Below the pieces are notes generated by a model. It was not told the origin of the DNA and did no database searches. It was given only the letters and a program-made list of their open reading frames with translations. A stretch of 8,817 nt of DNA, taken from NCBI GenBank assembly GCA_002938115.1, contig PTKD01000071.1:1-8817 (forward strand), given 5' to 3'. Position 1 is the stretch's first letter. The number at the start of each line of letters is the position of its first letter. The stretch comes from Alphaproteobacteria bacterium MarineAlpha9_Bin7 (GTDB lineage Bacteria > Pseudomonadota > Alphaproteobacteria > UBA7887). The position numbers and the translations under genes were made by a program. Shown here piece after piece: positions 1 through 6,522 of this stretch.

Positions 1-1
1 C

Positions 2-862
2 ATGCGTGATTTTTCAAAAGATCACTCAGATTTAGCCCTTAACACGGCAACGCTTGGCCATCTTTTCGAAGGATGCGGGGCAGGTTGGTCACCCGAAGAG
101 GTTATAGATTCATGCGCGAAGCGGGGTTTTGGCGCCATCGCTTGGTGGCGCCGCGAAATCGGAAAACGGGCATTTGAGATAGGGGAACGTACACGTTCGG
201 CAGGACTTGAAGTGTCTGGCTTATGCCGATCACCATTTTTGGTTGGTCCATTGGCACCCAGTAGAAAGCAAAACGTAATTGATGACTTTAAGTCATCAAT
301 TGAGATGGCCTCGGACCTTGGCGCTAAGTGTCTGACAGTTTGTGCTGGTGGTGTAATTGAAGGTTCGCACAGTATTACGGAGAGCCTAAAAGAAGTTACT
401 TCAATTGTTGCTGAGATGGCGCAGTTTTCGCAGTCATCTGGAGTGAGACTCGCGGTTGAACCGTTAAATCCCGTGTACGGCGGCAATCGTTCTTGTCTTG
501 TGACAGTCCGTGATGCGGTAGATATGTGTGAAGTTATTAAGAATCCATTGGTTACGATCGCGGTAGACGTGTACCACGTTTGGTGGGATCTCTCCCTTGC
601 CCACGAGTTGAAGCGGGCTGGTGCAGACCGCATCTCCGGATACCATCTGTGTGACTGGCTTGCGGAAACTAGTGATGTCCTGTTGGATCGAGGCATGATG
701 GGTGACGGTGTTGCAGATCTAAAGTCTATTCGAGAATCTGTCGAGAATGCCGGTTATTCCGGGTACTGTGAAGTTGAAGTGTTTTCAGCAAATAATTGGT
801 GGAAGCGCGATCCCAACGAAGTACTCGACACATGTGTTGAGAGGTTCCGCACTGTTTGCTAG
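2..862 (+). CDS. Sugar phosphate isomerase/epimerase-like TIM-barrel protein
   Basis: This 286-residue protein belongs to the xylose isomerase-like TIM-barrel family (AP endonuclease 2 type), whose members isomerise or epimerise sugars, inosose or hydroxypyruvate using a divalent metal. The expected metal ligands are visible at the ends of barrel strands: E153 (AVEPLNP), D189 in VDVYH with H192, H215 in YHLCDW, and E259 in EVEVF. A glycine-rich strand TVCAGG lies near residue 115. Length is normal for the family. The start ATG is at base 2; the opening MRDFSKDH resembles the N-termini of relatives, so the gene is probably complete although its ribosome site lies outside the window. The next gene, an enolase-superfamily enzyme on the same strand 215 bases downstream, suggests sugar or sugar-acid catabolism. 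The substrate cannot be read from sequence. The protein is predicted cytoplasmic, without signal peptide or membrane segment. An unusual perfect inverted repeat sits within it at 277-301. Confidence 0.86.
   Translation: MRDFSKDHSDLALNTATLGHLFEGCGAGWSPEEVIDSCAKRGFGAIAWWRREIGKRAFEIGERTRSAGLEVSGLCRSPFLVGPLAPSRKQNVIDDFKSSIEMASDLGAKCLTVCAGGVIEGSHSITESLKEVTSIVAEMAQFSQSSGVRLAVEPLNPVYGGNRSCLVTVRDAVDMCEVIKNPLVTIAVDVYHVWWDLSLAHELKRAGADRISGYHLCDWLAETSDVLLDRGMMGDGVADLKSIRESVENAGYSGYCEVEVFSANNWWKRDPNEVLDTCVERFRTVC
277..301. repeat. Perfect 12-bp inverted repeat with 1-base centre
   Basis: The left arm AATTGATGACTT (277-288) and right arm AAGTCATCAATT (290-301) are exact reverse complements around a single T at 289. 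The element lies wholly within the isomerase gene, spanning its codons for roughly I-D-D-F-K-S-S-I. A fully symmetric site of this length is what a dimeric DNA-binding protein would recognise. As RNA it could only form a hairpin by opening the central pairs. It could also be chance selection of codons; no second copy was noticed in the window. Confidence 0.9.
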
Positions 863-1077
863 GGGTTAATTTACTCGGCACAAAAAGTGTTTTTTTTAAA
901 AAGACCGAACTGCGCGCTGGAAGTTATTAGAAATTATTTCATTTGGTCCATTATTTTCCTAATGTTTTGAATGCTTGGTATTTCGTTTCTTTCAAATCAG
1001 CCAAGTGACGAAGGGATTGTATTTTTATATGTTACCTGACAGTAATCCCTCGAATACTTTCAAGCGGCGCAAAAGAT
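863..1077. other. AT-rich intergenic gap before the enolase-superfamily gene
   Basis: This 215-base gap is noticeably AT-rich compared with the flanking genes. It holds an eight-T run at 890-897 just after the isomerase stop, but the only stem before it is three base pairs (CAC/GTG), so an intrinsic terminator is not convincing. The AT-rich stretch around 930-1035 could carry a promoter for the gene at 1078; no clear -35/-10 pair at proper spacing was found. No small ORF worth calling was seen. Confidence 0.5.
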
Positions 1078-2244
1078 ATGAAAATTAAATCAGTGACGGC
1101 AATTTGGTTGCATGTACCGATCCCGGAAGACCGTCGGCACCGAAGCGACTTTGGCACAGCAGAGTCATTTGATAGTGCATTGGTTCGAATTGAAACTTCG
1201 TCTGGAGTCATTGGGTACGGAGAGGCTAAGGCGCAGGTCGGTAGTGCGAGCACCAACCACGCTCTATGCGCCCTAATTGAGCAGGAACTTGGGCCACAGC
1301 TTTTGGGAGAAGACGCGAGGGATATCTCCCGTTTGTGGGACGTCATGTATAATGGTGTTCGTGCGCACTATGCGATCGAGCGTGGTCACGTATTTCCTGT
1401 TCTAGGTCGTCGGGGCATTACTATTTCCGCAATCAGCGGCATTGATATGGCACTGTGGGATATTCTCGGAAAATCTCTTGGAGCACCTGTTTGGCAGCTT
1501 CTTGGCGGAACCAGACACGTGCGGATGCCGGCATACGCCTCCGGCGGATGGGCCCCGGCAGACCGTATTGCTGAGGAGTTGCATGGTTTTATAGAGCGCG
1601 GCGATTTTAAGGCGGTAAAAATGCGGGTCGGGTCCGGTGATGGGACGCTGGCTCATTCAATCAAGCGGGTCCACGCTGCCCGGGTGGGTTTGGGGGAGAA
1701 TATCGGCATTATGTGCGATGCTCATGGAACGTTTGATGTGAGTGAGGCTAAGCGCTTTTGCCGTAGAGTTGCTGACTACGATATAGGTTGGCTTGAAGAA
1801 CCTGTCACGGCGGATAACAAAGCAGGTTTGGCGGAGGTCCGCGCATCCACTGATATTCCGATTGCTACCGGTGAAAGTGAGTTTACCCGCTTCGCCTTTC
1901 GTGATCTCGTGGATAGACGAGCCGCAGATATTTTCCAGCCTGATTTGTCGATTGCGGGTGGAATCTCCGAAGGCATCAAGATTGAAGCGTTGGCAGCCGC
2001 TTATCAGATTAAGTTGGCGCCGCATTTGTGGGGTGGGGCACTTACTTTTGCTTCTGGTTTACACCTGGCCGCAGTTGCTTCAACCGGCTTTATCGTTGAG
2101 TACTCCCTAGGGGCGAATCCAATGCTGCATGAACTCGCCGAGGAGGATTTTCTGGTTGAGGATGGATTTATTGAAGTGCCGCGTCGGCCTGGGCTCGGTG
2201 TCACCATCAATCAAGAATTCGTCGATCATTATCGAGTAGGATAA
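1078..2244 (+). CDS. Mandelate racemase/muconate lactonizing family enzyme, probable sugar acid dehydratase
   Basis: This 388-residue enolase-superfamily protein has an N-terminal lid domain (about 1-125) followed by a modified TIM barrel. Catalytic elements appear in order: K181-M-R183 (KxK/KxR motif on the second strand), metal ligands D214 (CDAHG), E240/E241 (WLEEP) and E266 (ATGESE), the D289 (QPDLS) and H316 (APHLWGG) dyad that acts as general base in the mandelate racemase subgroup, and E341 (VEYS). H216, two residues after the first metal ligand, makes a DxHG pattern that I recall from galactonate dehydratase-type enzymes, where this histidine is the acid. The likely reaction is therefore loss of water from a sugar acid to give a 2-keto-3-deoxy acid, but racemisation cannot be excluded. 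Length is standard for the family. The ATG at 1078 begins the family-typical MKIKSVTAI; no strong ribosome site precedes it. It follows the sugar isomerase on the same strand and converges on korB. Confidence 0.92.
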   Translation: MKIKSVTAIWLHVPIPEDRRHRSDFGTAESFDSALVRIETSSGVIGYGEAKAQVGSASTNHALCALIEQELGPQLLGEDARDISRLWDVMYNGVRAHYAIERGHVFPVLGRRGITISAISGIDMALWDILGKSLGAPVWQLLGGTRHVRMPAYASGGWAPADRIAEELHGFIERGDFKAVKMRVGSGDGTLAHSIKRVHAARVGLGENIGIMCDAHGTFDVSEAKRFCRRVADYDIGWLEEPVTADNKAGLAEVRASTDIPIATGESEFTRFAFRDLVDRRAADIFQPDLSIAGGISEGIKIEALAAAYQIKLAPHLWGGALTFASGLHLAAVASTGFIVEYSLGANPMLHELAEEDFLVEDGFIEVPRRPGLGVTINQEFVDHYRVG

Positions 2245-2284
2245 ATCGCCACCGTAGCAAGTCTTCTTGATTTTCGTGAGCCCG

Positions 2285-2299
2285 ACGGGTGTTACCCGT
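2285..2299. terminator. Short hairpin between convergent genes, possible weak terminator
   Basis: ACGGGT (2285-2290) and ACCCGT (2294-2299) form a six-base-pair stem with a three-base loop. It lies at the junction of the convergent enolase-superfamily gene (stop at 2244) and korB, and the korB stop codon TAA (2294-2292) overlaps it. Neither strand has a proper T tract afterwards, so it may be a weak or Rho-assisted end signal, or chance. Confidence 0.25.
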
Positions 2300-3314
2300 T
2301 TACCCTCCAAGTATGCCCACGGCGGATTACATCGTCCAAATTGGCTCCACCATTTCGGGCAGCAGCGATTTGGCTATACACTTGGGACTCATATGTGGCA
2401 ACTGAGTTGCTATATAAAATCCCGATGGCCATTGGATGATTTGGTGGCTGCATGGCCGCTAAAAGTGCTGCCAACGTTCGGTTGGTTTCGTCGTGAACCA
2501 ACACGTCTTCCTCTGTGATACCGTTTTCACCAAGTGTTACAACTTCAAGCTCGACACGCACCGGGTCAAAACGAAGCCCTTTGTTCTTCTCCGTGCCAAA
2601 TATTAACGGCAGACCGTGCATGGTGACCACCTGAAGTTCGGACGTTACTTCTCGGTCAGTAAAGTTAGAAAAAACTTTGTCATTATAAACGAGGCAATTC
2701 TGGAAAATCTCAATGAACGCGGTGCCGGAGAAAGAGCGCGCACGTTTAAAGGTGGCCGACAGGTCTTTGACGGCTGTATCAACACCGCGTGCAACAAAGT
2801 TGGCGCCAGCGCCTAGTGCAAGCACACACGGTAAAAATGGAGAATCTAGTGAACCTGAAGGAGACGATGGAGATCGTGTTCCAGGCCTTGAAGTTGGCGA
2901 ATATTGACCCTTTGTTAGTCCGTATGTCTCATTATTAAAAAGCAAAATTTGGAGGTCTACATTGCGGCGCAATACATGCATGAGATGATTCCCACCGATG
3001 CTCAACCCATCGCCGTCCCCTGTGATAACCCAAACATCTAAGGCGGGGTTGGTAAGTTTTATGCCCGTGGCAAAGGCTGGTGCGCGCCCATGAATAGTGT
3101 GGAAGCCGTAGGTTGACATGTAATATGGAAGCCGAGATGAGCATCCGATCCCAGATACAAAAACGGTATTTTCGCGTTGTGCACCTTCTTCGGAGAGGGT
3201 TCGTTGAACCGCCTTTAGAATCGCGTAATCCCCGCACCCTGGGCACCAACGGACCTCCTGATCTGAGGCAAAATCATTTGGTTTTAAATTTTCCATCCTT
3301 GGCGTGGCAGTCAT
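2292..3314 (-). CDS. korB: 2-oxoacid (2-oxoglutarate):ferredoxin oxidoreductase beta subunit
   Basis: This 340-residue subunit binds thiamine diphosphate and one 4Fe-4S cluster in the two-subunit oxidoreductase that converts a 2-oxoacid plus CoA to acyl-CoA, CO2 and reduced ferredoxin. The N-terminal CPGCGDY gives C24 and C27; C58 in GIGCSS and C207 in QNCLVYN complete four cluster ligands, with spacing close to archaeal two-subunit enzymes as I recall them. The TPP/Mg signature is G99-D-G-D102 with the closing N127-N128 in LFNNETYGLTKGQ. The YSPTS stretch is typical of the family. Length is usual for KorB. The ATG at 3314 overlaps the korA stop in an ATGA arrangement, so translation is probably coupled and the start is well fixed. 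2-Oxoglutarate is preferred as substrate from the overall resemblance to bacterial KorB; other 2-oxoacids remain possible. The cytoplasmic partner is KorA. No separate ferredoxin-like delta subunit is encoded nearby. Confidence 0.94.
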   Translation of the reverse strand: MTATPRMENLKPNDFASDQEVRWCPGCGDYAILKAVQRTLSEEGAQRENTVFVSGIGCSSRLPYYMSTYGFHTIHGRAPAFATGIKLTNPALDVWVITGDGDGLSIGGNHLMHVLRRNVDLQILLFNNETYGLTKGQYSPTSRPGTRSPSSPSGSLDSPFLPCVLALGAGANFVARGVDTAVKDLSATFKRARSFSGTAFIEIFQNCLVYNDKVFSNFTDREVTSELQVVTMHGLPLIFGTEKNKGLRFDPVRVELEVVTLGENGITEEDVLVHDETNRTLAALLAAMQPPNHPMAIGILYSNSVATYESQVYSQIAAARNGGANLDDVIRRGHTWRVNG

Positions 3315-5191
3315 TTCTTATTCCCAAGCTTGGCGCGAATTGCGGACGAAATTTCCTTCACCTTGAAGGGTTGACCGGTAACCTTATTGAGCCCCTCTGC
3401 TGGCACGAGATATGCACTTCGTAACAGTTTAACCAACTGACCCGAATTCATTTCTGGTACCAAGATACTTTTGTAACCAGAGAGAAGACTAGCCATATTC
3501 TTGGGCATGGGATTAAGGTAGTCAATGTGAATGTGCGCTACTTTTAGACCTTCCTCATCTACTGCATGCACTGCCTCTTCAATGGCGCCGAATGTTGATC
3601 CCCATCCGACAACCGCTAAGGATCCTTCCGACGGCCCAAAGGATATCTCCTGCAATGCTAGCTCGTCGGCAATGCCGGAAATTTTTTTTGCACGAACTTC
3701 CGTCATCCGTTGATGATTTGCAGGGTCGTACGAAATATTGCTGGTGGAATAGTCTTTCTCTAATCCGCCAATGCGATGTTCCAGGCCAGGGGTGCCTGGA
3801 ACAGCCCACGCACGGGCGAGAGTTTCTTCGTTCCGCATAAACGGGTGGAAACCATTGGGCTCGGTGTGGAATTTTACCGGAAATGTTTCAAGGTTCTCGA
3901 TATTAGGAATGAGCCACGGTTCAGAAGCATTGGCTAAATAGCCGTCCGTTAATAGTATGACAGGGGTCATGTATTTTGTGCCTAGCCGTATTGCTTCAAT
4001 CGCCATTGCGAAGCAGTTGGCTGGGGAATGAGCCGCAAGCACCACCAAAGGGGTATCCGCGTTTCGTCCGTGGACTGCTTGGAATAAATCCGATTGTTCA
4101 GCCTTGGTTGGCATGCCGGTTGATGGGCCTGACCGCTGAGAGTTGATAACAATGAGGGGTAGTTCTGCCACTACCGCAAGCCCTATTGCCTCAGTTTTAA
4201 GAGCAACACCAGGGCCAGCACTTGAAGTTACTCCGATCGATCCAGCGTAAGATGCTCCTATTGCCGCACAGGCCGCAGCAATTTCATCTTCCGCCTGAAA
4301 TGTCACTATGCCTTGGGCTTTTAGTCCCGCTAAAATATGCAAAAGATTAGAGGCGGGAGTGATGGGGTATGACGCAAATACTAATTTTAAGTCTGCCAAG
4401 TGGGCTCCTGCCGCAAGGCCCCACGCCAGAGCTTCACTGCCTGTAACAGCTCGGTATTCACCAGGAGCAATTTCAGCTCGAGGTACCGCGTAGCCTTGGC
4501 CCAAGTCTGGCAACTCCGCAGTTTCTCCAAAAGCGTGACCGGCGTTAAGCGCTGCAATGTTGGCCCCAGCAATTTCTGAGCGATTTGCGAATTTCTGTTG
4601 CAGCCAATTGATGGTTGGCTCCCGATTTCGGTCGTACATCCACATCATTAGGCCGAGCGCCCACATGTTTTTACAGCGAAGGGAGTCCTTTTGGCTGAGA
4701 CCAAAAGGTTTGACCGCTGCTTGAGTGAGTCGTGACATATCTAAAGCAAGAACGCGGTAGCCCTCGAGTGACTGATCTTCAATCGGATTGGTGTGGTAGC
4801 CTGCCTTGCGAAGGTTTTTTTCGCTGAAGGAATCCCGGTCAATGACAATCATTCCCCCCGGATCCAAGTCAGTAAGATGAACTTTTAATGCGGCTGGGTT
4901 CATTGCAACGAGCACCTCAGGTTCGTCTCCCGGCGTAAGAATATGCTGCGCCGAAAAATGGATTTGAAATGCAGATACGCCGAATGTGGTTCCAGCGGGA
5001 GCTCTAATTTCCGCAGGAAAGTCCGGGAAAGTTGCAAGATCATTTCCGACAATCGCGCTCGACAGAGCAAATTGGCTGCCAGTAAGCTGCATGCCATCTC
5101 CGGAGTCTCCAGCGAACCGGATGATTACGGAATCGCGCGTCTCGCGTTCATTTTTTGGCGTTTTATCGGAGCTACGTAAGCTACCTTCCAT
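3311..5191 (-). CDS. korA: 2-oxoacid (2-oxoglutarate):ferredoxin oxidoreductase alpha subunit, fused gamma-alpha type
   Basis: This 626-residue protein carries a gamma domain at the N-terminus (about 20-200, with the start signature GDSGDG at residues 28-33 and LATFPDFPAEIRAP) fused to the pyruvate:ferredoxin oxidoreductase alpha domain (from about 240). The alpha domain shows YPITPAS at 275-281, which contacts the substrate carboxylate and CoA in the family, then an AEDEIAAA stretch and SSAGPG. A C-terminal domain ends the chain. This layout and length are typical for KorA of two-subunit enzymes. I chose the ATG at 5191; a TTG one codon upstream (5194) is also in frame but less likely. No strong ribosome site is seen for either. 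It is the first gene of the korA-korB operon, with a four-base overlap, transcribed away from the hydratase gene across a 461-base gap that should contain its promoter. KorAB could replace or supplement 2-oxoglutarate dehydrogenase, feeding electrons to ferredoxin. Confidence 0.94.
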   Translation of the reverse strand: MEGSLRSSDKTPKNERETRDSVIIRFAGDSGDGMQLTGSQFALSSAIVGNDLATFPDFPAEIRAPAGTTFGVSAFQIHFSAQHILTPGDEPEVLVAMNPAALKVHLTDLDPGGMIVIDRDSFSEKNLRKAGYHTNPIEDQSLEGYRVLALDMSRLTQAAVKPFGLSQKDSLRCKNMWALGLMMWMYDRNREPTINWLQQKFANRSEIAGANIAALNAGHAFGETAELPDLGQGYAVPRAEIAPGEYRAVTGSEALAWGLAAGAHLADLKLVFASYPITPASNLLHILAGLKAQGIVTFQAEDEIAAACAAIGASYAGSIGVTSSAGPGVALKTEAIGLAVVAELPLIVINSQRSGPSTGMPTKAEQSDLFQAVHGRNADTPLVVLAAHSPANCFAMAIEAIRLGTKYMTPVILLTDGYLANASEPWLIPNIENLETFPVKFHTEPNGFHPFMRNEETLARAWAVPGTPGLEHRIGGLEKDYSTSNISYDPANHQRMTEVRAKKISGIADELALQEISFGPSEGSLAVVGWGSTFGAIEEAVHAVDEEGLKVAHIHIDYLNPMPKNMASLLSGYKSILVPEMNSGQLVKLLRSAYLVPAEGLNKVTGQPFKVKEISSAIRAKLGNKK

Positions 5192-5652
5192 CAATTATGT
5201 CATCCAATCGCGGTGCTTATCTTTGGCCAATAGCGCTTGATGGCGGCCTGGAATCAGTCCGAGGGTTACGCTGCAAGGGGAGAAATTTGAGTCTCCCAGG
5301 TTGATCACGCACATATAACCATAGCCAGCCTAAAGACGCCACCATATCTACAGTAATTTATATTGGTGCTATCGTGCTTTGCGGTCATTTTGGTGTAGGC
5401 TTCAGGGTTACCTCGAAACTACCAGTCGGTTGCTTCCAGCCACCATCTGCCCGCCCACATTTGGTATGCCAAGCGTCGGACAGGTACCACGTGCGAGTGA
5501 TGGTGTCCATACCTAGTACGACGAATTGGTAAAGCTGGCCATGCAACGCACATTAGGCCGTAGATGGATACGTGGAGATTATACTCGAAATCAGTATTCG
5601 GCTTTGCTCCGATGGGCAACTTAGGTATCAATAGGGTCCAATATAGAATGCT
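5192..5652. other. Long divergent intergenic region between korA and the hydratase gene
   Basis: This gap must hold the promoters of both divergent transcription units. On the minus strand, 5385-5652 contains coding-like sequence described separately. The part nearest korA (5192-5384) has one six-base-pair stem, GGGAGA (5278-5283) with TCTCCC (5292-5297) and an eight-base loop, without a T tract. A TATAGA hexamer at 5642-5647 lies directly before the hydratase start and could be a -10 element, but no fitting -35 was found. No RNA gene, attachment site or insertion sequence end was recognised. Confidence 0.5.
5385..5631 (-). pseudogene. Possible frameshifted gene remnant or small ORF of unknown function
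   Basis: Two overlapping minus-strand frames each read like protein. One is open from upstream of 5631 down to a TAG at 5421-5419 and includes GAKPNTDFEYNLHVSIYGLM. The second, shifted by one base, opens after a TAA at 5555-5553 and ends with TGA at 5387-5385; from an ATG at 5510 it would give 41 residues beginning MDTITRTWYLSDAWHTKCG and ending FEVTLKPTPK. Joining the first half of one to the second half of the other, with a single-base shift between about 5550 and 5510, would give one continuous product. I do not recognise the sequence. No ribosome site supports a start. It may equally be non-coding DNA that happens to be open. It lies on the korA strand, ending 193 bases before korA. Confidence 0.25.
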
Positions 5653-6450
5653 ATGGGGGAGTTCATGGATAATCCATTTGTTGAGCAGGCGGCAGGCCTG
5701 CTCCTAAGGGCTCGCGAGGAGCATCAGAGGATAGAAGCGTTGCCGGAGGAGTGTAGACCGCAAAATATAATGGACGCCTATCTGGTACAGGACTCTTTAG
5801 TAGCGTTGCTGGATCTGGAGATCGGTGGTTGGAAGGTTGGAGCGACAAATCCTAAGGCACAAAAAATGCTGGGGACGACTGAGCCCTTCGCGGGACGTAT
5901 GTTTACGCCAGCAATATTTCAGAGTCCGGCAGAACTTTCCATGGGCGAGCTATTTGCACCTGGCATTGAAGTGGAGTTGGCGTTTCGATTGGGAAAAGAC
6001 TTACCGTCTGGGCGCTCTTACGGACATGACGAAGTGGCGGATTCCATTGCCGCCTTGTATCCTGCGATAGAAATAGTCGATACACTCTATACTGGTGGAC
6101 TTAAGGCGGGTATTTTCCAAATTATTGCCGACAATGGCGCCCATGGGGCGTTCATTTTAGGTGACGAACTTTCAAATTGGCAACCCGTTGATCGCCTTGG
6201 GATCGCTGCAACGCTTGTTATGAACGACGTGCCGGTAAGTAGTGGTGTGGGTTCCAATGCTGCCGGCGGTGATCCCTTGGAGTCTCTGGTTTGGTTGGCA
6301 AATAAACTAGCTGGCCAAGGTAATGGTTTGGTGGCTGGAGATTTAATTACGACTGGCAGCTGTTGTGAGGCATTAGGGTGGGCAAAATCCGGTGATGTAG
6401 CGGTGGGAGCCTTCGCCGGCTTAGGGTCAATTGAAGCTCGGTTTTCCTAG
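5653..6450 (+). CDS. 2-keto-4-pentenoate hydratase / fumarylacetoacetate hydrolase family protein
   Basis: This 265-residue protein matches the MhpD-like hydratase branch of the fumarylacetoacetate hydrolase fold, which adds water to 2-hydroxypenta-2,4-dienoate or acts as decarboxylase on related 2-keto acids. Visible motifs are GGWKVGATN (K61), PGIEVELAF with metal ligands E106 and E108, PAIEIVD with the third ligand E140, IADNGAHGAFILG, GGDPLESLVWLAN, and the C-terminal GDLITTGSCC. The first two ligands match E. coli MhpD numbering as I recall it. Length is normal. The start is uncertain: ATG at 5653 has no ribosome site, whereas ATG at 5665 (residue 5, giving MDNPF) is preceded by GGGGGAG only three bases away. 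A GC-rich hairpin lies just downstream at 5683-5703. It is cytoplasmic and probably co-transcribed with the ligase gene 72 bases downstream. No ring-cleavage dioxygenase or aldolase is nearby, so a meta-cleavage role is not supported by context. Confidence 0.86.
   Translation: MGEFMDNPFVEQAAGLLLRAREEHQRIEALPEECRPQNIMDAYLVQDSLVALLDLEIGGWKVGATNPKAQKMLGTTEPFAGRMFTPAIFQSPAELSMGELFAPGIEVELAFRLGKDLPSGRSYGHDEVADSIAALYPAIEIVDTLYTGGLKAGIFQIIADNGAHGAFILGDELSNWQPVDRLGIAATLVMNDVPVSSGVGSNAAGGDPLESLVWLANKLAGQGNGLVAGDLITTGSCCEALGWAKSGDVAVGAFAGLGSIEARFS
5683..5703 (+). other. GC-rich hairpin early in the hydratase coding sequence
   Basis: GAGCAGGC (5683-5690) pairs perfectly with GCCTGCTC (5696-5703) around the five-base loop GGCAG. 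The eight-pair stem, six of its pairs GC, begins 18 bases after the second possible start codon (5665) and could affect translation initiation. Stems of this length are expected about once by chance in a window this size. Confidence 0.4.
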
Positions 6451-6507
6451 TTTCGCTATCGTTCGGGCCCAACCGCTAAGCTCCGCGGTGGACAGAAAAT
6501 TTATGAT

Positions 6508-6513
6508 ACGGAG
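6508..6513 (+). promoter_or_regulatory. Ribosome binding site of the acyl-CoA ligase gene
   Basis: ACGGAG lies nine bases before the ATG at 6523 and supports that start, which also gives the MPLLKSL N-terminus typical of this ligase family. The short gap before it also holds a five-pair stem, ACCGC (6472-6476) with GCGGT (6485-6489), without a T tract, so read-through from the hydratase gene is expected. Confidence 0.6.
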
Positions 6514-6522
6514 TTCTACGCA

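Noticed and set aside
131..152. Seven-pair GGCGCCA / TGGCGCC stem near the start of the isomerase gene
   Set aside because: GGCGCC is itself a palindrome, so two nearby copies automatically pair; not remarkable in coding DNA.
22..696. Long minus-strand ORF of 224 residues opposite the isomerase gene
   Set aside because: Its translation has no recognisable domain and is rich in Ser, Arg and Pro as antisense shadows are; the plus-strand frame has clear family motifs and metal ligands.
890..897. Eight-T run after the isomerase stop as an intrinsic terminator
   Set aside because: Only a three-pair stem precedes it, too weak for a confident call.
3667..3689. Terminator-like plus-strand stem followed by eight Ts, antisense to korA
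   Set aside because: The realistic stem is only four base pairs and the T run encodes part of a lysine-rich korA segment on the other strand.
4687..4708. Eight-pair stem CCTTTTGG / CCAAAAGG with six-base loop inside korA
   Set aside because: A stem of this length and loop range is expected about once by chance here; no T tract and no position suggesting regulation.
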